Shown: in pieces, positions 15,134 through 22,482 of the stretch
How the letters are laid out: each line of letters opens with the position of its first letter
How positions within the stretch are numbered: position 1 is the first letter of the stretch
NCBI GenBank assembly: GCA_016124515.1
Contig: WGNN01000040.1
Coordinates: 1-41,868 of the forward strand
Length of the DNA stretch: 41,868 nt
From: a bacterium
GTDB taxonomy: Bacteria; Bacteroidota; Bacteroidia; CAILMK01; JACPUW01
Direction of reading: 5' to 3'
Notes under the pieces: model-generated
Told to the model about the DNA's origin: nothing
Database searches by the model: none
Seen by the model: the letters and a program-made list of their open reading frames with translations, nothing else
Program-made: the position numbers and the translations under genes

Positions 15134-15829
15134 CTACTCAGCTAAATCAATTTCTTTAATCCCGTATTCCCAAAGTTCCCGACCAATGGCACTAGCATAA
15201 ATACTTCCCTGAACATAACCTTCTTCCCAAAAAAGATTATTTACCGACATAAAGTCTTCTGTTCGATTACCTTCAATGACATCTTTGTCTTTCATTATAA
15301 AATCATTTTGACTTAGTTCATGCAACAGATTGAGAGAATGGAGTGTTTGAGTGTCTAAGGTTTCACTAAGTAATTGGTATTTCCGCCAATCAATGTTTTG
15401 CTTGACATAGTTTGCAAATAACCGCCCTAGGATAGCCGCTTTTTGAACCTGAAGAAACCGATCATTCAACTGAAGGGTATAGTCAAATACTTTTTGTTTG
15501 AATTTAGGGTCAGCATTCAAATTTTGAAGAAATTCTTCCCGCTCTTGATCGGTTACATCACCTGCATTGAAATTTTGGATAAACACAGAGATCTTTTTGA
15601 TCAGAGCTCGGTCCCTGAGGTTCAATCCAATTTTAACGGCACTATAAATTGTCTTAACCCACGGGATTTCCTTAACAATATCTTCTTGAAAGGTCTGATC
15701 TAGGATAATTTCTGCATAGTCACGATTTAAATCATTCTGTGTTCTAATGATCTCATTTTCGATGTTTGCACGTAGTTCAGGGTATAAGTCCGGTGTTTCG
15801 TTTGGCACATTGCAAGTCATTTCCATCAA
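15134..15829 (-). CDS. Hypothetical helical protein
   Basis: 231 residues from the ATG at 15829 (a second ATG follows two codons later). The protein is mostly helical; the centre, IPWVKTIYSAVKIGLNLRDR followed by LIKKISVFIQNFNAGDV and DQEREEFLQNLNADPKFKQK, looks like a membrane-associating hairpin followed by an EF-like acidic segment, a composition I have seen in unnamed accessory proteins of Bacteroidetes. There is no catalytic motif. It is transcribed divergently from the 15895 gene across a 65-bp gap that contains the palindromic operator, so both are probably under the same regulator. A role as defence or abortive-infection protein is possible but unsupported. Confidence 0.75.
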   Translation of the reverse strand: MMEMTCNVPNETPDLYPELRANIENEIIRTQNDLNRDYAEIILDQTFQEDIVKEIPWVKTIYSAVKIGLNLRDRALIKKISVFIQNFNAGDVTDQEREEFLQNLNADPKFKQKVFDYTLQLNDRFLQVQKAAILGRLFANYVKQNIDWRKYQLLSETLDTQTLHSLNLLHELSQNDFIMKDKDVIEGNRTEDFMSVNNLFWEEGYVQGSIYASAIGRELWEYGIKEIDLAE

Positions 15830-15856
15830 ATATATTTACCAATCTATGAAATTTGT

Positions 15857-15876
15857 GTTAGGATTTTAATCCTAAC
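15857..15876. promoter_or_regulatory. Palindromic operator, copy 2
   Basis: GTTAGGATTTTAATCCTAAC: near-perfect inverted repeat with 9-bp arms and a TT/AA centre, containing the 16-mer TAGGATTTTAATCCTA. It occupies the middle of the divergent gap between the 15829 and 15895 starts, the right place to control both. Confidence 0.65.
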
Positions 15877-15894
15877 GAATTACTGTGTGCGTTT

Positions 15895-16287
15895 ATGCCA
15901 AAGGAATGGGATTCAGAGAAAATAGCAAAGAACTGGATTGATAACCACATCAATCCGCACACTGAACATCCAAATAATTACAAATACCAGAAGTTACACA
16001 GATACAAAGATGGAGACGACATTCCTTTAGAAGAACTCGAAAAGCATGTGATAAAGGTGGCAAGAATAGTTGATAGGCTAGGCTATGAATACGTGAGTTT
16101 ATTTAAAAGAGCTGAGAATGAGCTACTATCAGCAAAACAAAAAAATGCCGAAATGCAGCGCATCAAGAATCTGGCTCAGAATTCACACACCTATTGTAAA
16201 CGCAATCCTAATAAGCCAAATTCGTTTCTGCTCCAAGCTTGGACTCAGGCTGTATATCGTTCGGCTGTGCTTATGTCCCACCACTAG
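15895..16287 (+). CDS. Hypothetical protein with a recombined C-terminus
   Basis: 130 residues. The N-terminal 100 residues are polar and helical (MPKEWDSEKIAKNWIDNHIN, HKYKDGDDIPLEELEKHVIK-like spacing, KNAEMQRIKNLAQNSHTYCK). The last 29 residues (RNPNKPNSFLLQAWTQAVYR, SAVLMSHH) are encoded by DNA that is the antisense of a tyrosine-recombinase 3' end, homologous to 19921-20006. The natural C-terminus was therefore probably lost or replaced at this recombination point. The start is set by the operator 19 bp upstream and by the loss of an upstream frame. Function unknown; it may no longer be functional. Confidence 0.6.
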   Translation: MPKEWDSEKIAKNWIDNHINPHTEHPNNYKYQKLHRYKDGDDIPLEELEKHVIKVARIVDRLGYEYVSLFKRAENELLSAKQKNAEMQRIKNLAQNSHTYCKRNPNKPNSFLLQAWTQAVYRSAVLMSHH

Positions 16288-16330
16288 TCGTGCAAATGAA
16301 GCCTCTTGCCAGTTCCGATAACACAGAAAA
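16198..16330 (-). pseudogene. Relic 3' end of a tyrosine recombinase
   Basis: Read leftward, this segment encodes VVGHKHSRTIYSLSPSLEQK followed by RIWLIRIAF, matching the C-terminus of the intact recombinase at 19906 (LMGHKYSRPRYGLGPSLEQK, RLWLNKIAF), including the box-III His and the catalytic Tyr. Nucleotide identity is highest around TCCAAGCTTGGA (16232-16243, also at 19955-19966). Further upstream (to the right) the match becomes frameshifted and then disappears. It is the scar of an earlier related element or of a recombination at the integrase end. Confidence 0.8.
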
Positions 16331-16729
16331 GCTTTTCTATTAATCTGGTAAGCTGTTGCCGTTAGTGTGATTTGGATTTTTGGGGTGTAGATAAAGGCAC
16401 CGCACATCAAGCTGAATGCTCACCTATTTCAACAAAACCTTTCACATTCTTGATAAATCTAGATGGCTTCTGTTTCCGCATTGAATTAGAAATTGGGGGT
16501 TCCAGAACACTCAACCCCGGCTTTGGTGATAAAAAGTTTCTTCGAAAAAAGGGAGTGTTTCCGAACGAGAAATTTTGGAAAATTTGATTCATGGAAGCTA
16601 GATTTGGTTTATGGAAATGAACATTCGGAAGATTAATTGTAGTGAAGAACAAGAGAATGAAATAAAAACCGAGTTTAATGCCGGTAATTTAACGGAACTC
16701 GCGATTGTTACTTGATAAATTTGATAATC
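16331..16729. other. Non-coding stretch after the integrase relic
   Basis: About 400 bp with stop codons in all frames and no start preceded by a ribosome site that leads to a plausible protein. It probably contains eroded sequence of the former integrase-bearing element and, at its right end, the promoter of the 16730 gene. Confidence 0.5.
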
Positions 16730-17548
16730 ATGACAGCCATAAATATCACACCGCAAAATGCATATGAAGAATACCACCGATTGAAAGCGCATTTCAGGAA
16801 AAAATACTGGAAGAAGTACTTGGAAGAAATAAGTAAATTGGAAGAAGAGTTTGGCATAAAAGCCCCATTGACGGCGAGAAATGACATTCGCAATGACACT
16901 ATTTCGCCGATACTTAGATTGTTTCATATGTTCGAGCATTGCTTATTGGAGCCTGATAATATATATGGCTATACCCCGCATTTATATGAAAATATATTCC
17001 AATCTTTACGCAATGTATTGAGTATAGATGCTACACATACAAAATACCACATCCTAAAAAAATGGTCTGGTGATTTAGAGCGGGCAAAGGAAGGTACGCC
17101 CTTAAACGACCCTAATTTGAACGAATCATCAAAGAGCTTTTGGAATCATTGTAGCTTAGATTTTGCCATTTGCTACCTTGCAGAATGGGAAGGGCTAAAG
17201 GATGCTCTATTCAATGAAATTGAACGTGATTGTCGCGGAATAACACCGTTTGCAGAAGAACAGGAACAAGAAGTTAAAATAGACGTGAATAAGCTAAAAT
17301 TTAATTCTGAACGATGGAATAAAATAGACCTAATTCGTTTGGGTATCGCTCTGCAAAAACTACATTTTCTTCAAACTGAAGATGGAATGAAACCAACAAG
17401 AAAGCAGGTCATGAATTTTATTAGTCTAGCATTTGGCTTTGATGTTAGACAATATTCCAGTAATTATTCTCACTCCAAAAGAGATGGTAACCCGACTTCT
17501 TTATTTGAACAGATGCAAAATGCCATAGAACAAGAGACTGATGTATGA
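16730..17548 (+). CDS. RteC-like protein
   Basis: 272 residues from the ATG at 16730 (MTAINITPQNAYEEYHRLKA); a TTG six codons earlier is less likely. The N-terminal and central parts are helical and charged (HFRKKYWKKYLEEISKLEEE, ILRLFHMFEHCLLEPDNIYG). The C-terminal 75 residues have the pattern of the RteC-type C-terminal domain of Bacteroidetes: a helix-turn-helix-like LIRLGIALQKLHFLQTEDGM, then PTRKQVMNFISLAFGFDVRQ and a 'S-x-x-F-x-x-x' ending (PTSLFEQMQNAIEQ). RteC regulates excision genes of CTnDOT, but many homologues have no known role. It lies alone between the integrase relic and the TA-chaperone module. Confidence 0.65.
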   Translation: MTAINITPQNAYEEYHRLKAHFRKKYWKKYLEEISKLEEEFGIKAPLTARNDIRNDTISPILRLFHMFEHCLLEPDNIYGYTPHLYENIFQSLRNVLSIDATHTKYHILKKWSGDLERAKEGTPLNDPNLNESSKSFWNHCSLDFAICYLAEWEGLKDALFNEIERDCRGITPFAEEQEQEVKIDVNKLKFNSERWNKIDLIRLGIALQKLHFLQTEDGMKPTRKQVMNFISLAFGFDVRQYSSNYSHSKRDGNPTSLFEQMQNAIEQETDV

Positions 17549-18000
17549 TATTTGAATTGAAATTAAGATGTCAATATTGATTCAACATTGAATCGAAGTT
17601 GAATTCCGTCAAGGTTTTTTCCAGTGACTTTGATGTGTTATTTAATTTATTAGCCATGAACAATCAAAAACGTTCTAAGCCCAACATTGAAATCTGGTAT
17701 CACAGCCAAACAATACGTATCTGGGTAAATGTTCACATTACAACTAAAACCAAGACTCGGCATATATGTTGGAAGTCAGTATTCAAACATATATTGAAAT
17801 TGGGTTATACCTTATTTAGCATCTTGATATAAATTCAATGGTGAAGATTTTGGCAACACAAGGTCACATAAGTTTGATGCTCTCAACCACCAACTTAAGG
17901 GGTGACGATAATACAGATCGTGCCAACAAATTAAGGTCAGATGATTATGAAATTCTTTTGAACCTATTAATCCAGTCAATAAATTGGAAATCAGGCTTCG
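17549..18000. other. AT-rich gap with a perfect palindrome
   Basis: About 450 bp. GATTCAACATTGAATC at 17579-17594 is a palindrome with 7-bp arms, 31 bp after the RteC-like stop. A frame from a TTG at 17599 to 17832 (77 codons) has no ribosome site and odd composition, and I do not call it. The right part, just beyond the chaperone gene stop, would hold the terminator of the leftward TA operon, but I see no clean hairpin. Confidence 0.4.
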
Positions 18001-18471
18001 CTAATCTTCGGAATCAGTGCTTTCAAATAGGGTTTGGGGTCTGATTACGGGAAGTATAATTCCTTCTAATGGAGTTCCTAATGATCTGGTATAAATGATT
18101 CCACGGGCTGTTGAAAAGGAAATTCCTGCGATTGAAAAGCGCATAACATCGGTTAATTCCAGTTCATCATCATCGTTTAAATAAGAGTGATTTCCTAAAT
18201 CGACAACATGATATTTTAATTGTATCTCAAATGAGCACTTCACATTTAAGCTTTTTCCCTTCTTATTAAAGAAATCCATTTTTAACTTGAGAGTATGTAT
18301 CACCTGTCCCTCTGGCAAATGGATTTCCTGAGATAGTTTAGAAGTGAGATTATAAGACTCCATTTTTTGGCGAATGTTTACACCATCTACATTGCCTTGC
18401 AAATTTGCCCTGAGAACATTAATCTCAATAGGTTCTATATACTCTGCATGAAAAATTGGTTTTGTTGCCAT
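18001..18471 (-). CDS. SecB-like chaperone of a TA-chaperone module
   Basis: 156 residues. The C-terminal half resembles SecB: beta strands (GKSLNVKCSFEIQLKYHVVD), then ELTDVMRFSIAGISFSTARG and IIYTRSLGTPLEGIILPVIR, matching SecB's 'A-R-x-x-I-x-x-L-x-x-x-G-x-P-x-L-x-L-x-P-I-x' in spacing. In toxin-antitoxin-chaperone modules a SecB-like protein of this size is encoded directly after the antitoxin and is needed to fold and protect it. Here it starts 13 bp after the antitoxin stop. A housekeeping secretion role is less likely given the context. Assignment rests on pattern and gene order, not on a search. Confidence 0.75.
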   Translation of the reverse strand: MATKPIFHAEYIEPIEINVLRANLQGNVDGVNIRQKMESYNLTSKLSQEIHLPEGQVIHTLKLKMDFFNKKGKSLNVKCSFEIQLKYHVVDLGNHSYLNDDDELELTDVMRFSIAGISFSTARGIIYTRSLGTPLEGIILPVIRPQTLFESTDSED

Positions 18472-18484
18472 TGATATGGTTCAA

Positions 18485-18892
18485 TTAAGCTGCCATTGCA
18501 TAATCGGAATTCAGCTCCTGTTTACCTGCCTTTTGGGGAGAAGGGTGCTTGCGATGCAATTTTTTGTTTGTTGATATTGGTTTTGGAGGAACCGGAACAT
18601 TCCTTGTTGTAACAAAATGTTTTGGAATTGAAATAATCTCATCCCCTAAAGCTATTTCAAGCTTACACAGGGTCTTTAAGGTGAAGTTTTGGACGCCATT
18701 TAACCATTTGCTGATTTCAGGCTCTCTTTTGCCCATTTTTTCAGCAAGTTCCTTTTGGTTTAATCCCTTTGATTCCATCAGAAACTGGAACCTGTCCAAA
18801 ATATCCATACATTTCTCAACATAAAGATCTGATTCTTTTTCTTCCAATGAACCTTTACCCAGATTCATGAATGTGTCTAAAGCGCTATTCAT
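18485..18892 (-). CDS. HigA-like antitoxin with a tmRNA-tag-like C-terminus
   Basis: 135 residues. Residues about 27-85 are an HTH_3 domain (ILDRFQFLMESKGLNQKELA, EKMGKREPEISKWLNGVQNF). After it comes a basic, proline-rich tail (VPVPPKPISTNKKLHRKHPS) that ends in ELNSDYAMAA. In TA-chaperone modules the tail after the HTH is the chaperone-addiction (ChAD) segment that binds the SecB-like chaperone. The last residues resemble the tmRNA degradation tag ending YALAA. The gene lies 26 bp after the toxin gene and 13 bp before the chaperone gene. ATG at 18892 is used; an internal Met at residue 9 is possible. Confidence 0.82.
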   Translation of the reverse strand: MNSALDTFMNLGKGSLEEKESDLYVEKCMDILDRFQFLMESKGLNQKELAEKMGKREPEISKWLNGVQNFTLKTLCKLEIALGDEIISIPKHFVTTRNVPVPPKPISTNKKLHRKHPSPQKAGKQELNSDYAMAA

Positions 18893-18918
18893 AATGTGTT
18901 TTCTGTTTTAGCTATGAT

Positions 18919-19347
18919 TCATATTTCCAAAACGAAATCTGAATCGTATTTTAAGATTCCATTGTTATTGCTAATCTCACCGTCCCGCACGGCATTTTGT
19001 AATTGTCTTGCTAAATTATTGGCTAACCTGAAGTGCGGCATTACGTTTGGGCAGTTCTGAGCCTTGTCGGCCGTTTTTTCTGCTCCGTTTAGCAATATTA
19101 CAGTTGTTTCTGACCATCTGATACAATATAAACGTAGTCCATATTGACCAAGTTTAAGTCTAGCTTCATGGTAACAAGGCGGTAGCGCATTGGCTTCTTG
19201 TTCAGGTTTAAAGTATGGTCTCTTTGCTCCACGTTCGCCAATCTTTTTAATCCAGGATTTAATTTCCTGTAGTTGACTGCGATAATCTTCGAGAGACACG
19301 TGCTTTTCCAAGAACTTTGAAAACTCATTGGTATCGTGTTCATCCAT
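18919..19347 (-). CDS. HigB/RelE-like toxin of the TA-chaperone module
   Basis: I start at the ATG at 19347 (MDEHDTNEFSKFLEKH), 142 residues. A TTG at 19413 would add 22 residues but lies directly against the palindromic operator, too close to a transcription start. The centre, RLKLGQYGLRLYCIRWSETT-like strands (actual YGLRLYCIRWSETTVILLNG), followed by AEKTADKAQNCPNVMPHFRL, has the RelE/HigB fold pattern of a ribosome-dependent mRNA interferase with conserved basic residues. The C-terminus (ILKYDSDFVLEI) is strand-like. Order toxin, antitoxin, chaperone on one strand is that of known TAC modules. The toxin is longer than typical HigB, so the N-terminal helices are an addition. Confidence 0.75.
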   Translation of the reverse strand: MDEHDTNEFSKFLEKHVSLEDYRSQLQEIKSWIKKIGERGAKRPYFKPEQEANALPPCYHEARLKLGQYGLRLYCIRWSETTVILLNGAEKTADKAQNCPNVMPHFRLANNLARQLQNAVRDGEISNNNGILKYDSDFVLEI

Positions 19348-19413
19348 TTTTATCGTCAAAAACGTTACTTTCTTAGTACATAACGCAGAAATCCTTTCAA
19401 GAGTTGCAACCAA

Positions 19414-19429
19414 TTAACTTATAAGTTAA
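19414..19429. promoter_or_regulatory. Palindromic operator of the TA-chaperone module
   Basis: TTAACTTATAAGTTAA is a perfect 16-bp palindrome 66 bp upstream of the toxin ATG. HigA-type antitoxins bind such sites to repress their own operon. It differs from the TAGGATTTTAATCCTA operator found elsewhere in the island. Confidence 0.6.
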
Positions 19430-19905
19430 GAACGAAATTAAACAAACTTGGGACACAGCCAAATTTTCAGGTGAAATATTGTTCTGTTTCTTCATGAAAC
19501 TTCACCTTTCAGGACCTATATCAATCTCAAAGAAACGCTTTTTACAAGATAAATTCAATATTATCTTACTTTTACGGATGAAAAGATTTTGGGTAGTGTA
19601 CAATTCAGTATTCAGAACAATTTAGGCAAGGCATTTACTTGAAGCATCGAGTACCGTGGTCGACGAAGATGTAACAGTCAAAAATTACACTAAACGGGGT
19701 AAGAAACAATGTCCGATTTACATAACCTTTATGGTATTGTCAGTGGTATAAACGTAAAAAATCCACAACCAAGACCCGTAAACTCGTATTAACAGCGATG
19801 CCTTTTCTCCCGAATGAACGAGTATGCCTTTCTAAATTTGCTATCTTAGAGTTAATGGTAAAGTCATATAGCAACATGACTTATCACTAAATGTATCACT
19901 TCTGT
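19430..19905. other. Gap between the TA module and the recombinase
   Basis: About 475 bp, no supported gene. A short plus-strand frame at 19710 (MSDLHNLYGIVSGINVKNPQ) has no convincing ribosome site and ends after 27 codons. The stretch may contain remnants of a former gene and the point where the TA cargo joined the recombinase. Homology to the region left of the integrase relic is absent; it begins only inside the recombinase gene at about 19921. Confidence 0.4.
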
Positions 19906-21198
19906 TCATTTGGCTATCTTAAACGCAATCTTATTCAGCCACAATCTTTTTTGCTCCAAGCTTGGACCCAGGCCATATCTAGGTCGGCTGTACTTGTGTC
20001 CCATTAAATTGGCCTGTATTTTTTCAGGGATACCAACCGCTGTGAGGCGGTCTTCAAAACTATGACGCAGAGAATAAAGGCTGTGATGCTCAGAAGGGAG
20101 TAAGTTGTTATCACGGAAGTACTTATTGATGGTGTTTGAGACAAGGTCGGCCTTCCCCTGGTATCGTTTAAACGAGCCACCAAGAGTTTGGAATGCAAAT
20201 AAGGAAGCACCAACCAAGGGTATTTCCCTTTTACTCTGTGGTGTTTTAAGGTTTCTTGTGGCGTTTGGTCTTATTTTGATATGTGGAACGTTGCCATCCA
20301 GTACAACATCTTCAGACTCCAGTCCAACAAGTTCTTTAATTCTGGCACCTGTATCTATCATTGCATAAACCATAAGAGCGGCTTCATCGTTCAAGCCACC
20401 TTTATACAGTTGAAGCAACACCTTTTTAATAAAGTCATCAGAAAACGGAAAACGAGTAATTTTCTCCACCTCTCTCAGACGGATTTCTGAAAAAAGCTCG
20501 TTTATTGACAAACCAAGCGAATGGTCATTATTGGCATTTCTGATAATTTGTTTAACCGCTGTAAATTCTTTATTAGCTGCATTTGCGGTTAGCTGTTCAT
20601 TGTTAATTCTATTAATCCACCAACGTCTGAATTCCAGAATATCCTTTCTGGTAATTTCGCCAACAGGTTTGTCGCCAACTATCCGGATAAAATTCGTAGA
20701 AGCCTTAATTCTGGGAGTTTTCCACTTTTTCAGTTGCTGTTCCGAGTGATGCGTCAAATTTCCAGCCTCAAATTCCAGATAAACTTCGGTTGCCACAGAA
20801 AACCGATTGGGTGTTGCATGAAACCCGCCCAGCACAGCAATTTTTGCATTGCTGTCAGCAAAACTGTCGGCGGCATTGATACGGTTGACAAACTCATAAA
20901 GGGGAGTTTCTCGAACTATGGCATCCTTTGGAACATACTGGAAACCACATGTACGGACAAAGGTGATAAGCTCAGTCATGTTGTTATCAAGTGGTAATGA
21001 CGGATTTGATTGAGCTAATTCAGCCCATAGGAGTTCCAAAGTAATGTTTAGATTATGCGCCCGCTGCAAAGCTGTAGCCTTGTCCTCAGTTTTTAAACTT
21101 AGCTGAACAAAATCCGTAGAAAACCTGTCAGCGAGTAATGTAGGTATTCTTTTTTGGAAATGGTATTTCCTGCCTCGTTTTTTCAAATAAGCCGACAT
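19906..21198 (-). CDS. Tyrosine recombinase (integrase) of the island
   Basis: 430 residues. The N-terminus (MSAYLKKRGRKYHFQKRIPT, VQLSLKTEDKATALQRAHNL) is the DUF6538-type arm domain of phage-like integrases; a SAM-like core-binding domain spans about 130-230. The catalytic domain has R286 (IDTGARIKELVGL), a Lys in the beta-hairpin near 319-324, Y375-S-L-R378 in box II (Tyr in place of the usual His, which is tolerated in phage integrases), H401 (LMGHK) and nucleophile Y408 (RPRYG). All residues needed for activity are present. The gene's 3' end is duplicated as a relic at 16198-16330. Its upstream region carries short repeats likely to be arm sites. It probably inserted the island next to the tRNA gene at 32425, though the distance of 11 kb is unusual. 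Confidence 0.92.
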   Translation of the reverse strand: MSAYLKKRGRKYHFQKRIPTLLADRFSTDFVQLSLKTEDKATALQRAHNLNITLELLWAELAQSNPSLPLDNNMTELITFVRTCGFQYVPKDAIVRETPLYEFVNRINAADSFADSNAKIAVLGGFHATPNRFSVATEVYLEFEAGNLTHHSEQQLKKWKTPRIKASTNFIRIVGDKPVGEITRKDILEFRRWWINRINNEQLTANAANKEFTAVKQIIRNANNDHSLGLSINELFSEIRLREVEKITRFPFSDDFIKKVLLQLYKGGLNDEAALMVYAMIDTGARIKELVGLESEDVVLDGNVPHIKIRPNATRNLKTPQSKREIPLVGASLFAFQTLGGSFKRYQGKADLVSNTINKYFRDNNLLPSEHHSLYSLRHSFEDRLTAVGIPEKIQANLMGHKYSRPRYGLGPSLEQKRLWLNKIAFKIAK

Positions 21199-21528
21199 CT
21201 AAAGACACCTGTATAATTACATCCAAAGAAGAATTGTAGTGCAATTTGTAGTACAAAGTCAATAACTATCTGAACCTATTTTGAAGGCTTTACGATGGTG
21301 GTTTGGGTTAATTGCTATTGAGATTCAATAGCTTAATAAATATTCAAAGATGGTTCAAAATAGAAGAAAAGTGGCGGTGTCGGTGGGATTAAAACGATAG
21401 GTGTAATTGCACCTATCTAGTTGATTTTGCAGGAAAGACGAAGCGTTTGCAATGGGTAAAGTGTTGGAAAGTAGTACAAATTGTAGTGCAATATTTGAGG
21501 CTTTTGTACCGGAGATAACAACAAAAAA
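21199..21528. repeat. Repeat-bearing region upstream of the recombinase
   Basis: 330 bp without a gene. TTGTAGTGCAA occurs at 21234-21244 and 21481-21491; beside the first is the palindrome TTTGTAGTACAAA (21245-21257) and beside the second GTAGTACAAA (21471-21480), so a composite block is present twice in swapped order about 235 bp apart. GATAGGTGTAATTGCACCTATC at 21400-21421 is a further hairpin with 10-bp arms. The repeats are candidates for recombinase arm or core sites (attP-like) or for operators of the recombinase gene. Confidence 0.5.
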
Positions 21529-22059
21529 TCACCTGTCCTTATCAATATCCTTGTCAGTCGTCGGAGTAGGGTCATATTTCTTTTTGAGCATTTCAAACTC
21601 ATCCCTGAGATTGATATCAGGTTTTTTCCCTGTTGAGGTAAACTCTTTGCTTAAGCTGTTGATTTCCATGTACCTATCTTTGGCTATTCGAGCCATATCA
21701 TTTCGTTTGTTCTGGTCAAGACTATCACGCGATTGTTTTATTTTGCTGAAGTCGTGGTTGGGAAGACCGGTACGTATTCCATGAGCAAGGTTTACATCTT
21801 GTTTTACTCTGTTGAATTCGAGACTTTCAGTTTCATCCATGTACTTGGCCTTTAGTTCTTGAAAAACGACAAACTGATCCATTTCACCACCAATTCGGCT
21901 ATAAACTTCCAACCTGGATTGCAGTTCAAGATGAGAAGGTTCATTCGAATTTTTGTTGTACGGGATGTCTGTTTTCCGGTGGTCTAAATCTGTTGGAGCC
22001 AGTGGATCTTCGCGTTGTTTGTTTAGGTTGCCATTTTCGTTGTCTTTATCTGTTGCCAT
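21529..22059 (-). CDS. Hypothetical hydrophilic protein downstream of the relaxase
   Basis: 176 residues, very polar, no signal peptide or membrane segment. The first 45 residues are Asn- and Asp-rich and probably disordered (MATDKDNENGNLNKQREDPL); the rest is helical (LELQSRLEVYSRIGGEMDQF, FQELKAKYMDETESLEFNRV) and likely coiled coil. It is the third gene of the leftward relaxase operon, 18 bp after the 22078 gene. It may be an accessory factor of mobilization; no family recognised. Confidence 0.75.
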   Translation of the reverse strand: MATDKDNENGNLNKQREDPLAPTDLDHRKTDIPYNKNSNEPSHLELQSRLEVYSRIGGEMDQFVVFQELKAKYMDETESLEFNRVKQDVNLAHGIRTGLPNHDFSKIKQSRDSLDQNKRNDMARIAKDRYMEINSLSKEFTSTGKKPDINLRDEFEMLKKKYDPTPTTDKDIDKDR

Positions 22060-22077
22060 TCAGGTAAAATTTAGATG

Positions 22078-22482
22078 TTATTGAAATTTTTGGATTGAAT
22101 CTCCCTCAATAGTTATTTGAGAAACGAATATTTTGGACTCGTTTGTATCCTTTCCGGAAGGACTTTCCTTTATCCAAATTAGGGTTTCCTTTTTTAACAA
22201 GTTGCGAATGATGTCTAAGCTACGGCCTTTTATGGTGATTTGTAAGTCATAAGCTGTTATGTTCAATATGCTTCCTGAAGTTAGCACATAAACAGGTATG
22301 AGTGCATATGGAATGCTGTACTCAATCCCCGAACGCAAAATCAGATCAAAATGCTTTTCCTGTTCAGCGGACAGTGCGTAGAACTGGAATCCTGAATCAC
22401 CGATCTTATCAGTCCCTTTCAAATGGTCGGTGGTACCGAATGTCTCTTTCAGGTGATTTGTCTTGCTGTTGTGCTCGTCCAT
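22078..22482 (-). CDS. Hypothetical protein overlapping the relaxase gene
   Basis: Start at ATG 22482 (MDEHNSKTNHLKETFGTTDH; another ATG lies two codons upstream at 22488), 134 residues. It overlaps the 3' end of the relaxase gene by about 75 nt in a different frame, which suggests translational coupling. The C-terminal 90 residues look folded and beta-rich (IPYALIPVYVLTSGSILNIT, YDLQITIKGRSLDIIRNLLK, SKIFVSQITIEG). No known motif. Its place between relaxase and the 21529 gene suggests a role in transfer. A longer frame from 22575 lies wholly within the relaxase. Confidence 0.7.
   Translation of the reverse strand: MDEHNSKTNHLKETFGTTDHLKGTDKIGDSGFQFYALSAEQEKHFDLILRSGIEYSIPYALIPVYVLTSGSILNITAYDLQITIKGRSLDIIRNLLKKETLIWIKESPSGKDTNESKIFVSQITIEGDSIQKFQ

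Noticed and set aside
17599-17832. 77-codon plus-strand frame after the RteC-like gene
   Set aside because: Starts with TTG without a ribosome site, has an unusual residue mix and no recognisable fold; more likely chance.
19710-19793. Short frame beginning MSDLHNLYGIV
   Set aside because: Only 27 codons, weak ribosome site, lies in a gap that looks eroded.
16198-20010. Reading the two integrase ends as exact attL and attR of a recent insertion
   Set aside because: The copies differ at many positions and the relic is frameshifted, so they are older homologous ends, not a fresh target duplication.
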